Shown in pieces: positions 33,101 to 41,489 of a stretch of DNA of 64,000 nt. The stretch comes from Faecalibacter bovis (GTDB taxonomy: Bacteria; Bacteroidota; Bacteroidia; Flavobacteriales; Weeksellaceae). The notes under the pieces are model-generated. The model was not told the DNA's origin. It did not search any database and saw only the letters and a list, made by a program, of their open reading frames with translations. The DNA lies in assembly GCF_017948305.1 (NCBI RefSeq), contig NZ_CP072842.1, positions 2,734,501 to 2,798,500 of the forward strand, in the 5' to 3' direction. Numbering within the stretch: position 1 is the stretch's first letter; each line of letters begins with the position of its first letter. A program made the position numbers and the translations under genes.

Positions 33101-34463
33101 AGGTTTCTTACCTATGGCGATAAGTAATGGTTCTGGAGCCGAAGTTCAACGTCCATTAGCAACAGTTGTAATTGGTGGTTTATTAGGAGCCACATTTTTA
33201 ACCTTATTTGTCTTACCAATCTTATATGTCATGTTCGAACATATTCAATTTAAAAAGAAACGTAGAAACAAAAAAGCGATTTCTACAGCTCTAATAATTG
33301 CTTTTGCATTTTTAGGAACTACTGCTCACGCACAAGAAAGAATGTCTTTTGAAGAAGTTGTGAAATTAGCGGAAGTGAATAATTTAGAAGTTAAACAAGC
33401 GGAATTAAATTCATTGTATCACGAAAAAAATGTCTTTGCGAATCGTTCGTTAGATCCGTTAGATATTTCTGCTGAATTTGGTCAAGTGAATTCGAATCAA
33501 TTTGATAATAAAATTACAGTTGCTCAAAATTTTCAATTTCCTGTGGTTTTTAAACGTCAGAAAGCATTAAATGAACAAATGATTAATGTTTCAAAAACGA
33601 ATGAAAAATTAACGAAAATTGAAGTTAAACAACGTTTGGCGAATGTGTATGTGTTGATGCAGAATTATGAATCTCAACGTGAATTATTGAAAGAAAACGA
33701 ATCAATTTATCAGCAATTTTTAGATAAAGCAAATTTACGTTTAAAGAAAGGAGAATCGAACCGAAGTGAAGTTTCGACTGCTATTATTCAATTAAAATCG
33801 ATTCAAAATCAAATTAAATTAATTGATGTGGAATTAGAAAATTCATCTCGTAAAATTCAATATTTAGCGAATACGACTTCTAAAATTTATCCAATTCAAT
33901 CGGATATTAATTGGTATGATATGAACTTGAATACTATTTCAACTCATCATCCTATTCTAAAATTAGCAGAAGAAACGATTCAAACTTCAACATTAGAAAC
34001 TGAAGTTGAAAAATCGAAGAAAATTCCAACTTTTTCAGTTGGATATTCCAACCAAAGCTTCTCAGATTTAGATCAAAATCGTTACAATTCTTTCCAAATT
34101 GGAGTAGGATTACCAATTTTTAATCGTGGGATTAATTCATCCATCGAAGCGTCAAAAATTAAAGTGAATATCGCGAAACAAAATTATTCGTTACAACAAG
34201 CAAAAATGCAACAAGATTTAGATGTGGTAAGAAATCAAATCAATGCGTATGATGAAATTGTTTCTGATTTTGAACAAACGCAAATTCCAGCATCGCATGA
34301 TTTACAGAAAACTATTAATCATCAATTATTAGAAGGAGAAATTAACTTTTTGGATTGGGTAATTTTGAATAATCAAATCATCGATGTGAAAACAAAATTT
34401 TTAGAAGCCAAAAACTTACGTGATCAGGCAAATGCCGCAATGACTTATTTTACTGCACAATAA
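30135..34463 (+). CDS. CzcA-type RND metal pump fused to a TolC/CzcC-like outer-membrane protein
   Basis: 1442 residues. Residues 1-1045 are a full heavy-metal RND pump with 12 predicted helices; the proton-relay helix DFGLIVDGAVIIVE has Asp401, Asp407 and Glu414, matching CzcA Asp402/Asp408/Glu415, which points to divalent cations (Zn, Co, Cd or Ni) rather than Cu/Ag. Residues 1067-1442 are an outer-membrane efflux protein with long coiled helices (MSFEEVVKLAEVNNLEV opening). The joint, KKRRNKKAISTALIIAFAFLG to TTAHAQE, looks like a signal peptide with an AHA|QE cleavage site after residue 1066. The stop overlaps the adaptor's ATG (TAATG). Confidence 0.92.
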   Translation: MLNKIIDFSIKNKFIVGLFTLALLIFGIFEATKLPMDAQPDITSNQVQIITVAPSFGAEDIERLVTFPIEQANSNIAGISEIRSFSRFGLSLVTIVFDDDTDVFWARQQVSERLAQVKSEIPEGIGEPQMGPISTGLGEIYQYVVRPADGYEDQYDETELRTIQDWIVRRQLLGVPGVADVSSFGGKLKQFEIGINPQQLQAFNLTINDVFEALSANNQNTGGAYIEKGPTSLFIRSEGLIGSIKDIENIVVKQSGSGTPILMRDVAEVKTGFATRYGAMTYNDKGEVSGAIVMMLKGANAQEVVKNVQKRIEEIKKTLPEGIVIEPFLDRKKMVDNTISTVQTNLLEGALIVVFILVIFLGNARAGIIVATVIPLSLLFAIIMMNLFGVGGNLMSMGALDFGLIVDGAVIIVEAVMHQLAHSKKFGLKNKLSQKEMDQTVGESAKKMVNSAVFGQIIILIVYLPIFSLQGIEGKMFKPMAQTVAFALVGAFILSLTYVPMMSSILLSRKKKEKPNLSDRVMAKIEVFHQKYLIKALKIRTIILTIVISLFAVAVFVMSRLGGEFIPALEEGDFAVEARILPGSNISTTIEYTTKAAKILKERFPEVEMVVTKIGSGEIPTEPMPMDAGDMIIVLKPKKEWTSATTFPELSEKMQKELEEIPGLSVSFQFPVQMRFNELMTGAKQDVVIKIFGEDLDKLVENAQKIGKIINSVEGTDNLYIEPVNGIPQVVIEFNRALIAQYGLSIGEANRIVNMAFAGQSTGQVFEGEKRFDLVVRLAQDKRANIEDIRNLLIPMPSGTQIPLSQLAKVDYKNTPNQIQREDAKRRIVIGFNVKGRDIESVVKEVQQKVDAKVKLPTGYYTTYGGAFENLNQAKARLGIAVPVALVLIFVLLYFAFKSIKESLLIYTAIPLSSIGGVLFLAARDMPFSISAGVGFIALFGIAVLNGIVLISEYNRLRDHGIKNTTRIVVMGTRTRLRPVLMTAAVASLGFLPMAISNGSGAEVQRPLATVVIGGLLGATFLTLFVLPILYVMFEHIQFKKKRRNKKAISTALIIAFAFLGTTAHAQERMSFEEVVKLAEVNNLEVKQAELNSLYHEKNVFANRSLDPLDISAEFGQVNSNQFDNKITVAQNFQFPVVFKRQKALNEQMINVSKTNEKLTKIEVKQRLANVYVLMQNYESQRELLKENESIYQQFLDKANLRLKKGESNRSEVSTAIIQLKSIQNQIKLIDVELENSSRKIQYLANTTSKIYPIQSDINWYDMNLNTISTHHPILKLAEETIQTSTLETEVEKSKKIPTFSVGYSNQSFSDLDQNRYNSFQIGVGLPIFNRGINSSIEASKIKVNIAKQNYSLQQAKMQQDLDVVRNQINAYDEIVSDFEQTQIPASHDLQKTINHQLLEGEINFLDWVILNNQIIDVKTKFLEAKNLRDQANAAMTYFTAQ

Positions 34464-35602
34464 TGAAAAAACATATCGTAATACTTTGTTCATCAATTGC
34501 TTTGATGAGCTGTAATAAAGAAGAAAAAAATAAGGTAGAAATCGAACAAGCTGCAACAGAAACTTCGATTTTAAAATTAACGGATGCGCAATTAAAGAAT
34601 TTTCTAATTGATACAGCATCCTTACAAAATCAGAATTTACCGACGACAATCCGTTTAAATGCGAAGACAGAAGTTACACCGCAATACACAGTTTCAATTA
34701 CCAATCCATTCGGAGGATATGTGAAAAGAATTGCGTTGATTCCTGGAAATTATGTGCAAAAAGGACAAGTGGTTGTAGTTTTAGAAGATCCGCAATATAT
34801 CCAAATGCAAGAGGATTATTTAACGACAAAAGCGTTGTTAGAGCAAGCTAGTGCAGATTATACACGCCAAAAAGATTTGAATGCAGAAAAAGCTGCAAGT
34901 GATAAAATGATGCAACAAGCAAAAGCGACGCAACAAACTTTGTTAGTTAAAAAACGTGCGTTAGAAGAGAAATTAAAATTAATGAACATCAATCCTTCAT
35001 CTGTTTCATTGTCAAGTATTCGTAGAACAATAAACGTATATGCGCCAATTAGTGGAATGGTAAGCGAGGTATTTGCTAATTCGGGTCAATATGTTTCTCC
35101 AGCCGATGCAATGCTGGAAATCATTAATCCAAATACCTCTTTATTAAACGTAAAAGTTTTTGAGAAAGATTTAGTCAGCGTACAAATTGGTCAATATTTA
35201 AAAGCTTATACGAATGCCAATCCAGAGCAACAATTAACGGCTCAAATTTCATCGATTTCAAATCAAGTGAATGAAGATGGAACTGTAGATGTATTTGCGC
35301 GTATTACGAATCCAAATGGAATCCAATTAACTGCGAATATGTATTTTAATGTTGAATTAGAAATAACTTCTTTAAAGGCAAATGTTTTACCAGAAGATGC
35401 GGTTGTACATTACGAAGGTAAAGATTTCGTTTTTGAACGTCAGAATAAAAATCAATTCAAATTAATTCCAGTTACAATTGGTACGTCTGCAAATAAAATG
35501 ATTGAGATTAAATCACCAGCTAATTCAGGCAAAGTTTATATTACAAAAGGTGCTTACAACCTTATAACAGCGATGAAAAATAGCAGTGCGGAAGAAGAAT
35601 AA
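34463..35602 (+). CDS. periplasmic adaptor of RND metal efflux (CzcB-type lipoprotein)
   Basis: 379 residues. The lipobox ALMSC places the lipidated Cys at residue 17. The membrane fusion protein order is complete: barrel-sandwich halves (FGGYVKRIALIPGNYVQKGQVVVVLEDPQY, and APISGMVSEVFANSGQYVSPADAML), a helical hairpin in between (about 115-175), then beta-barrel and membrane-proximal domains to residue 379. It links the inner-membrane pump to its outer-membrane duct. Co-translated with the pump gene and followed by a strong terminator. No separate outer-membrane gene is present because it is fused to the pump. Confidence 0.93.
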   Translation: MKKHIVILCSSIALMSCNKEEKNKVEIEQAATETSILKLTDAQLKNFLIDTASLQNQNLPTTIRLNAKTEVTPQYTVSITNPFGGYVKRIALIPGNYVQKGQVVVVLEDPQYIQMQEDYLTTKALLEQASADYTRQKDLNAEKAASDKMMQQAKATQQTLLVKKRALEEKLKLMNINPSSVSLSSIRRTINVYAPISGMVSEVFANSGQYVSPADAMLEIINPNTSLLNVKVFEKDLVSVQIGQYLKAYTNANPEQQLTAQISSISNQVNEDGTVDVFARITNPNGIQLTANMYFNVELEITSLKANVLPEDAVVHYEGKDFVFERQNKNQFKLIPVTIGTSANKMIEIKSPANSGKVYITKGAYNLITAMKNSSAEEE

Positions 35603-35631
35603 TTTCTATATAATTTTAAAGAGACATAAAT

Positions 35632-35664
35632 AAAATAGCCCGCTTTCAGCGGGCTATTTTTATA
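35632..35664. terminator. bidirectional terminator after the efflux operon
   Basis: AAAATAGCCCGC and GCGGGCTATTTTT around TTTCA form a 12-bp GC-rich stem between convergent genes. Confidence 0.93.
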
Positions 35665-38544
35665 TTAATCTATAGTTTTGGTTTCTTCAACATCAAAGCC
35701 CCAATCAATTCCTTTCATTGTTGCAGGAACACCTGTTGTCATCCATTTTGGAGCAGGAGCGCCTTTTAAATAATGATCAAAAAATTGTTGTTGACGTTTT
35801 TGAATATCATTACGATTTGCACGATTCATCAAATTATGTTCATCATTATTATAATTTAATAACCAAGCAGGTTTACCTAAACGACGTAAAGACATAAACA
35901 TTTCAATTCCTTGGTACCAAGGCACAGCACCATCATTATCATTATGCATGATTGCAACTGGCGTATTTACATTTGGTGTGAAAAATAAAGGAGAATTTTC
36001 GATGTATAAATCTTTTGCTTCCCATAAATTCTTACCAATTCTACTTTGCGTACGCTCGTACTGGAACTGACGCGACATTCCTGTTTGCCAACGAATACCA
36101 CCATAAGCAGAAGTCATATTCCAAACCGGTGCCCCAGCCCAAGCTGCTGCATACATATTAGTGCGCGTAATTAAATGTGCTACTTGATAACCACCCCAAC
36201 TTTGACCTTGAATACCGATTTTATCTCCAGCAACCCATTTATTTTTCTTTAAAGCTTCAACTCCCGAATTAATATAATCTTCGGCTGATTTACCTGGATA
36301 ACCATCTTCGTAAGAAATATCTGGCGTAAATACTAAATATCCGTTACTTACAAAGTATGAATGATTTAAACGAGAACGTGTTGGTGCAGGTTCTTGGTAA
36401 CGATTTAATCCGTCAGAAACTTTTTCGTAGAAATAAACAATCATTGGATATTTTTTATTCTCATCAAAGTTTTCAGGTTTATATAAAACTCCTGTCGCCT
36501 TTTTCCCAGAATATGTTTTCCATTCTACCAATTCAGATGTTTCCCAAATATAATCTGCTTGTTGTGGATTGATGTCTGTAATTTTCGTTTCGTTGATGAA
36601 ATCTTTTGAAACATAAACATCAGCAGGATCTTTAACCGTTTCTTTCGAATAAATAAAAACATCAGCATCTTTGGCTTTTTTCATATTCTGAGCCGCATAC
36701 ATATTTGACATTTTTACTAATTCAGGATTTTTAGCTTTTTCGATGTTTCCTTTAAAAACTCCTGAAGCTTTTGTTTTGTTATTAAAAGCTGTTAAATAAA
36801 CATCTTGCTTACGATCTAACGTTTTAATATCTTCATTCAATTTTTTAATATCAAATGTAATATCATTCTTACGACCATATCCATTAGTTATATTTCTTGG
36901 TTTCTTTTTGCCAGTTAAATCAAATTCCCAAATATCATAACGATCTTTAATTAAAACTGTTTCATCGTTATTTGTAAAATATACAATACCGTATTCTCTC
37001 GCTTCCGTTGGCATATCATTTTCCTCATCTTTAAAAGAAACTTTTAACTTTTGATTTAAAACTTCTGTTTCCTTTGTAATTGGATTATATGAATACCATA
37101 AATGATTTTCTCTGTTGTAATACACAATATATTTCCCTGAAGGTGAAGCTGATAAACGACCAACTAAACCATTAACAATTGGCATACGATGACCCGTATT
37201 TACATCTACAATATAATAATCTTTACGTCCAGAAGCATCCCATTGCGATGAAACTCGATAGTGATTATCTGATGATCCAATTGCGAAATTTGCATTACCC
37301 TTAGCTACCAATTCTACTTGGTTCATTGATGCATCTGCTAACTGAACCATCTTTGTAGGATTTGTAGTATCTAATGATACCAAATACGAACGTTTTTTCT
37401 CACGATCAAGATTCTTTAACTGCATTGGTTGGATGTGATCTTCATTCCAGTGCCAAATGTCTACTTTAGCATGATCTTCTGCAATTAAAGTTGTATCCTT
37501 TTCAATTGGTTTTGGAGCAATTCCTAAAAATAATTTTTTACCATCTTTACTAAAATTAGGTTTTCTGTGTTCAGAAAGCACCCAATTAGTTGGCATATTA
37601 TCAATTTTAACAGAATCAATTTTTCCTGTTAATGGCAATTTAGCAAAGTAATGTTGATATGTTTTAGTCTTAACTTTTTCATCTTCTTTTGATCCAAAAA
37701 ACGAAACTTGAGTCGCATTTTCATCAAAAGAAAATTGTTTATATTCGCCAATTCCCTCAACTAATAATTGTTTAGCAAAATTTGCTGTATTTACAAGGTA
37801 AACTCCGTGTTGTGTTTTATCTGTAGAATCTTTCTTTTCTGGTTTAGTCGAAAAAATTAATTGTTTTCCGTTTTCACTAAAATCATAATCTACAACGTTT
37901 TTAAAAGTTTCCTTTTTTCCAGTCGCTAAATTTCTAAGAATCAAATCTAATGGTTGATCTTTTTTTGCATCCTTTTTAGGTGCTGGTTTTTTATCTTTTC
38001 CTTTTGTTGTATCCTTTTTAGCCTCTTCTTTATGCGTTAAATATGCAACAAATGAACCTCCTTTTTCAGGAACTTTAAATGATTTTAGGTTCGGTAATTT
38101 TTCAACCTTTTGAGTAGATAAATTGATGATTCCGATCGAATCTTTTGCTATTTCATGTTCTTTCTTCTTTTTGATTCGAACTTCTTTCAAATCTTTATAA
38201 AAAGGCTTTATATTAAAAATGGCAAAATTAGAATCAGAAGTAAATTTTACTTGATCCCCGCGGTGAAATTCAAAGTTTTTTTGAGTTGGAATTCCAAAAA
38301 TTCCTAATGTATTATCACTTTCTTGTGTCTTCACTTGGTAAGCAACCCAATTTCCGTTATTTGATAAAATCGAATATCCAATTGATTGCCATTCATCATA
38401 AACTGTGTGATCTAAAGGTTTTTTCTGTGCATCAACTTGTGTGGATAATAAAGTTATGGCTGCTAAAGCAATCGCTTTTCTGCGAATAATTTCTTGAGAA
38501 TAAGAAATTACTGTACTTTTTTTTGCAAGTAGATTTTGTATCAT
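35665..38544 (-). CDS. S9 family (prolyl oligopeptidase/DPP-like) serine peptidase
   Basis: 959 residues. An N-terminal export signal is seen at about 22-40 (RRKAIALAAITLLSTQVDAQ) after a longer than usual N-region. A beta-propeller follows, interrupted by a Lys/Asp-rich insertion (about residues 170-195). The C-terminal alpha/beta-hydrolase domain has Ser782 in GQSWGGYQV, Asp871 in NDNDGAVPW and His903 in DEHNL, a complete triad. It probably degrades peptides in the periplasm. Monocistronic between two intergenic regions. Confidence 0.9.
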   Translation of the reverse strand: MIQNLLAKKSTVISYSQEIIRRKAIALAAITLLSTQVDAQKKPLDHTVYDEWQSIGYSILSNNGNWVAYQVKTQESDNTLGIFGIPTQKNFEFHRGDQVKFTSDSNFAIFNIKPFYKDLKEVRIKKKKEHEIAKDSIGIINLSTQKVEKLPNLKSFKVPEKGGSFVAYLTHKEEAKKDTTKGKDKKPAPKKDAKKDQPLDLILRNLATGKKETFKNVVDYDFSENGKQLIFSTKPEKKDSTDKTQHGVYLVNTANFAKQLLVEGIGEYKQFSFDENATQVSFFGSKEDEKVKTKTYQHYFAKLPLTGKIDSVKIDNMPTNWVLSEHRKPNFSKDGKKLFLGIAPKPIEKDTTLIAEDHAKVDIWHWNEDHIQPMQLKNLDREKKRSYLVSLDTTNPTKMVQLADASMNQVELVAKGNANFAIGSSDNHYRVSSQWDASGRKDYYIVDVNTGHRMPIVNGLVGRLSASPSGKYIVYYNRENHLWYSYNPITKETEVLNQKLKVSFKDEENDMPTEAREYGIVYFTNNDETVLIKDRYDIWEFDLTGKKKPRNITNGYGRKNDITFDIKKLNEDIKTLDRKQDVYLTAFNNKTKASGVFKGNIEKAKNPELVKMSNMYAAQNMKKAKDADVFIYSKETVKDPADVYVSKDFINETKITDINPQQADYIWETSELVEWKTYSGKKATGVLYKPENFDENKKYPMIVYFYEKVSDGLNRYQEPAPTRSRLNHSYFVSNGYLVFTPDISYEDGYPGKSAEDYINSGVEALKKNKWVAGDKIGIQGQSWGGYQVAHLITRTNMYAAAWAGAPVWNMTSAYGGIRWQTGMSRQFQYERTQSRIGKNLWEAKDLYIENSPLFFTPNVNTPVAIMHNDNDGAVPWYQGIEMFMSLRRLGKPAWLLNYNNDEHNLMNRANRNDIQKRQQQFFDHYLKGAPAPKWMTTGVPATMKGIDWGFDVEETKTID

Positions 38545-38632
38545 GTGTTGTTTTATTTCAGTATTAGACCAAAATAATCAATAAAAGTTTAATAACACCT
38601 ATTAAATTGTACAGTTATCCTTAATTAGTAAG

Positions 38633-38640
38633 TATTTTTG
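38633..38640 (+). promoter_or_regulatory. -7 box of the phosphodiesterase gene
   Basis: TATTTTTG lies 15 bases before the ATG at 38656. The nearest TTG upstream is 23 bases away, too far for the consensus. Confidence 0.5.
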
Positions 38641-38655
38641 ATGAAAATATAGATT

Positions 38656-39597
38656 ATGAAAAAGTATTTGATTGGTGCTTTATTTTTTGGACACATTATC
38701 GGATATGGACAATCATTAGAAATTGTTCCACTTGGAGTTTATGGCGGATCAGATGAAAGCAACCTTTCGTCATATTTAGTTGCTGAAACCAAGACAAACC
38801 AATACATTTCGATGGATGGTGGAACTATTTATTCTGGAATTAAAAAAGCAATTGAAAAAGAAACGTTTACAACAGATATTTCAACCGTTTTAAAAGAATA
38901 CATCAAAGGATATTTTATTTCGCATGGACATTTGGATCATTTAGGTGGAATGATTATTAATTCGCCAGAAGACAGTAAAAAACCAATTTATGGAACAGCT
39001 GAAATGATTGATGTTTTAAAGCAAAATTACTTTACAAATGCTGCTTGGGCTAATTTTGGTAGTGAAGGTGAAGCTCCTATCATTAATAAATATCACTATC
39101 AAAAATATAAGCATCTAGATACATTTTCAGTTGAAGGAACTAATTTGAAAGCTAAAATTTACGAGCTAAGTCATGTTAATCCTTGGAAAAGTGCTGCTAT
39201 AAAAGTTGCAACTAAAACACAATCATTAATCTATTTTGGCGATACCGGAGCGGATAGAATCGAACAAACGAATCATCTTGAAGAGGTTTGGAAAGATATC
39301 GCACCAGAGATTAAATCTGGAAAATTAAAAACGATCATGTTAGAAGTTTCTTTTCCGAGCACACAACCCGATCATTTATTATTTGGTCATTTAACCCCAA
39401 AATTATTTATGGAAGAAATGCATAAATTGGCCATTTATGTTGGGAAGAAACAAATGAAAGGTTTAAATATAATTGTGACGCATATAAAACCTAAAGGCGA
39501 TAACGAAAAAATCATCAAAAAAGAATTGAATGAATTGAATGATTTAGGTCTAAATTTTATCTATCCACAACAAGGAGAACGAATCATTATAAAATAA
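38656..39597 (+). CDS. cpdP: secreted class II cyclic-nucleotide phosphodiesterase (metallo-beta-lactamase fold)
   Basis: 313 residues with a signal peptide (1-19, HIIGYGQ). The metal motif SHGHLDHLGG (His90, His92, Asp94, His95) and the later YFGDTGADR, EVSFPS, LLFGHLTPKLF and NIIVTHIKP segments match class II cAMP phosphodiesterases (PDEase_II, yeast PDE1 and bacterial CpdP). It would hydrolyse 3',5'-cyclic nucleotides in the periplasm. Monocistronic: a promoter box lies directly upstream and an AT-only hairpin downstream. The symbol is by family likeness. Confidence 0.85.
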   Translation: MKKYLIGALFFGHIIGYGQSLEIVPLGVYGGSDESNLSSYLVAETKTNQYISMDGGTIYSGIKKAIEKETFTTDISTVLKEYIKGYFISHGHLDHLGGMIINSPEDSKKPIYGTAEMIDVLKQNYFTNAAWANFGSEGEAPIINKYHYQKYKHLDTFSVEGTNLKAKIYELSHVNPWKSAAIKVATKTQSLIYFGDTGADRIEQTNHLEEVWKDIAPEIKSGKLKTIMLEVSFPSTQPDHLLFGHLTPKLFMEEMHKLAIYVGKKQMKGLNIIVTHIKPKGDNEKIIKKELNELNDLGLNFIYPQQGERIIIK

Positions 39598-39610
39598 TAT
39601 AATTATTATT

Positions 39611-39640
39611 TTATTAAATTAAGTCATAATAATTTAATAA
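39611..39640 (+). terminator. AT-only hairpin after the phosphodiesterase gene
   Basis: TTATTAAATTA and TAATTTAATAA are perfect 11-base arms followed by GATTTTATT. Without G/C pairs it is at best a weak terminator. Confidence 0.35.
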
Positions 39641-39720
39641 GATTTTATTATAAGCAGTCAATTTTTAAATATTCATCAAAAAAGTAGTTTTTAAATTTCA
39701 ATAATAGGTAGTTGCTTTTA

Positions 39721-39728
39721 TATATTTG
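39721..39728 (+). promoter_or_regulatory. -7 box of the 39747 gene
   Basis: TATATTTG matches TAnnTTTG, 18 bases before the ATG. No TTG at -33. Confidence 0.5.
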
Positions 39729-39746
39729 GGTTAAACCACAAGATAA

Positions 39747-40187
39747 ATGACGCCACAAATTGGAGAAGTCTTCCTGATGGAAGGTGAACAACATTTTATA
39801 GATGAGCAACCTTTACACCAATATTTTATCACATTTAATAACCCACCCTATTTTACACCTCCGTCGCCAACGTGTTGGAGAGGCTACTACGGAAAGTGGG
39901 AATTAAGAGATAACGAATTATATCTAATTAATTTTAGAGGTTATTTGGAAGGATTTGATGAAGTTGATATGAATTATTTGTTTCCTTTACAAGATGAAGT
40001 TTTTGCTAATTGGTATTCTGGTACAATAAGAGTTCCACAAGGTAAAATCTTAAAATGGAATGAAACATTGAATGGGTCTTTATATGAAGAGTATTTGCAC
40101 TTAATATTCAAAAATGGTGTGCTAACCCATTACGAATACGAAGACACAGAAGATAATTTAAAATCGAAAGAAGAAATTTCCCAATAA
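39747..40187 (+). CDS. uncharacterised cytoplasmic protein
   Basis: 146 residues, acidic, no signal peptide or membrane segment. The only cysteine lies in SPTCWRGYYGKWELRDNELYL, followed by LINFRGYLEGF, FANWYSGTIRVPQGK and EEYLHLIFKNGVLTHYEYE, a mostly beta pattern with many aromatic residues. I do not recognise the family. It stands alone with its own promoter box. A hairpin and a terminator lie after it. Small orphan proteins like this can be immunity or stress proteins, but nothing nearby supports that. Confidence 0.75.
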   Translation: MTPQIGEVFLMEGEQHFIDEQPLHQYFITFNNPPYFTPPSPTCWRGYYGKWELRDNELYLINFRGYLEGFDEVDMNYLFPLQDEVFANWYSGTIRVPQGKILKWNETLNGSLYEEYLHLIFKNGVLTHYEYEDTEDNLKSKEEISQ

Positions 40188-40198
40188 TTACACACTTT

Positions 40199-40260
40199 TT
40201 GGCGATATATTAATAAATCATGAAGATTCTAATACAAACGATTTATGAAAGTATCGCCAA
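40199..40260. repeat. nested inverted repeat downstream of the 39747 gene
   Basis: TTGGCGATA (40199-40207) and TATCGCCAA (40252-40260) are perfect outer arms, with inner ATAAAT/ATTTAT arms. No T run follows. It may be a structured 3' end or the trace of a small mobile repeat. Confidence 0.55.
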
Positions 40261-40273
40261 TATTTTAAAAAAT

Positions 40274-40315
40274 AAAACCCCTCAAGATTTTATTCTTAAG
40301 GGGTTTTTTATTTTA
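40274..40315. terminator. bidirectional terminator
   Basis: AAAACCCCTCAAGA and TCTTAAGGGGTTTTTT form a stem around the TTTTAT loop, between the plus-strand unknown gene and the minus-strand alkene reductase. Confidence 0.9.
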
Positions 40316-40318
40316 GAA

Positions 40319-41416
40319 TTATTGATTTAAAAAAGGATAATCAGTATAACCTTTTGGTCCTGGCGTATAGAAAGTTGAAGAAACTGCTTCATTTAATTCA
40401 GCGTTTTGTTTGAAACGTTCAACTAAATCAGGATTCGCAATAAACGGAACTCCGAAAGATACTAAATCTGCATCACCATCTTCTAGTACTTTAATGGCTT
40501 TTTCTTTATCAAATGATTTATTAATCATTAATGTTCCTTTGTATAATGGTCTAAAATGTTTCGCAACCTCTTTAATCGCAAATGGCAAATCGTCAATTGG
40601 TGCAAATGGTTCTGTTAGATGTAAATAAGCTAAATCATAATCGTTTAATTTATTCACAATATATTCAAATGTTGGAATTGATTCTTCATCCATCGTTGCA
40701 CCTAAAACTTTATGCAAAGTCGGGTTAAGACGAACTCCTACTTTATTATAAGAAATTACTTCTTTTAAAGCATCTAAAGTTTCAAATAAAAATCGTGCTC
40801 TATTTTCTATTGATCCACCGTATTCGTCTGTACGTAAATTGGTAGTTTTACTAAAAAATTGGTGGAATAAATAACCATTCGCTGCATGTAATTCAACTCC
40901 GTCAAAACCAGCTTCTAAAGCATTTTCAGCAGCTTTTTTGAAATCTTGAATGGTTTGCTGAATGTCTTCTTTAGTCATCGCTTTTGGCGTCACAGTATCT
41001 TCAAAACCATTACCTGTAAACGCTTGTGTATTAGGATTTACAGCTGATGGTGCCATTGGCAATTTACCATTTAATAAATTAGGATGAGAAATTGCACCAA
41101 CGTGCCAAATTTGAGCAAAGATTTTACCACCTTTTTCGTGAACAGCATTTGTAACAATTTTCCAAGCTTCCACTTGTTGTGGAGTATAAATTGAAGGAAC
41201 ATTAATATATCCTATTCCTTGTGGACTAACGAATGTACCTTCAGAAATAATAAGACCAGCAGTTGCTCTTTGAGCGTAGTATTCCGCAGTTAATTCAGTT
41301 GCAACCTTCTCATCGTTATCCGAACGAGATCTTGTCATAGGTGCCATTACTATTCGGTTTGCTAATGTTATATCTTTTAAATTGTATTGACTAAATAATA
41401 TTTGATCTTCCATCAT
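40319..41416 (-). CDS. alkene reductase, Old Yellow Enzyme family
   Basis: 365 residues from ATG at 41416 (MMEDQ); a TTG nine bases further up is less likely. FMN-dependent TIM barrel: IVMAPMTRSRS near the start, IFAQIWHVGAISHP, the substrate-binding DGVELHAANGYLFHQFFS, and phosphate-binding VSFGVPFIANPDLVERF. This is the NemA/Old Yellow Enzyme group, which reduces activated alkenes, quinones and nitro compounds with NAD(P)H. Cytoplasmic. Monocistronic. Confidence 0.92.
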   Translation of the reverse strand: MMEDQILFSQYNLKDITLANRIVMAPMTRSRSDNDEKVATELTAEYYAQRATAGLIISEGTFVSPQGIGYINVPSIYTPQQVEAWKIVTNAVHEKGGKIFAQIWHVGAISHPNLLNGKLPMAPSAVNPNTQAFTGNGFEDTVTPKAMTKEDIQQTIQDFKKAAENALEAGFDGVELHAANGYLFHQFFSKTTNLRTDEYGGSIENRARFLFETLDALKEVISYNKVGVRLNPTLHKVLGATMDEESIPTFEYIVNKLNDYDLAYLHLTEPFAPIDDLPFAIKEVAKHFRPLYKGTLMINKSFDKEKAIKVLEDGDADLVSFGVPFIANPDLVERFKQNAELNEAVSSTFYTPGPKGYTDYPFLNQ

Positions 41417-41489
41417 TTTATTCAAATTTTAAAACAAATATATAATGTAGTACAGATCGAAATCTTGATTTAGATCAATAAATAAATCA

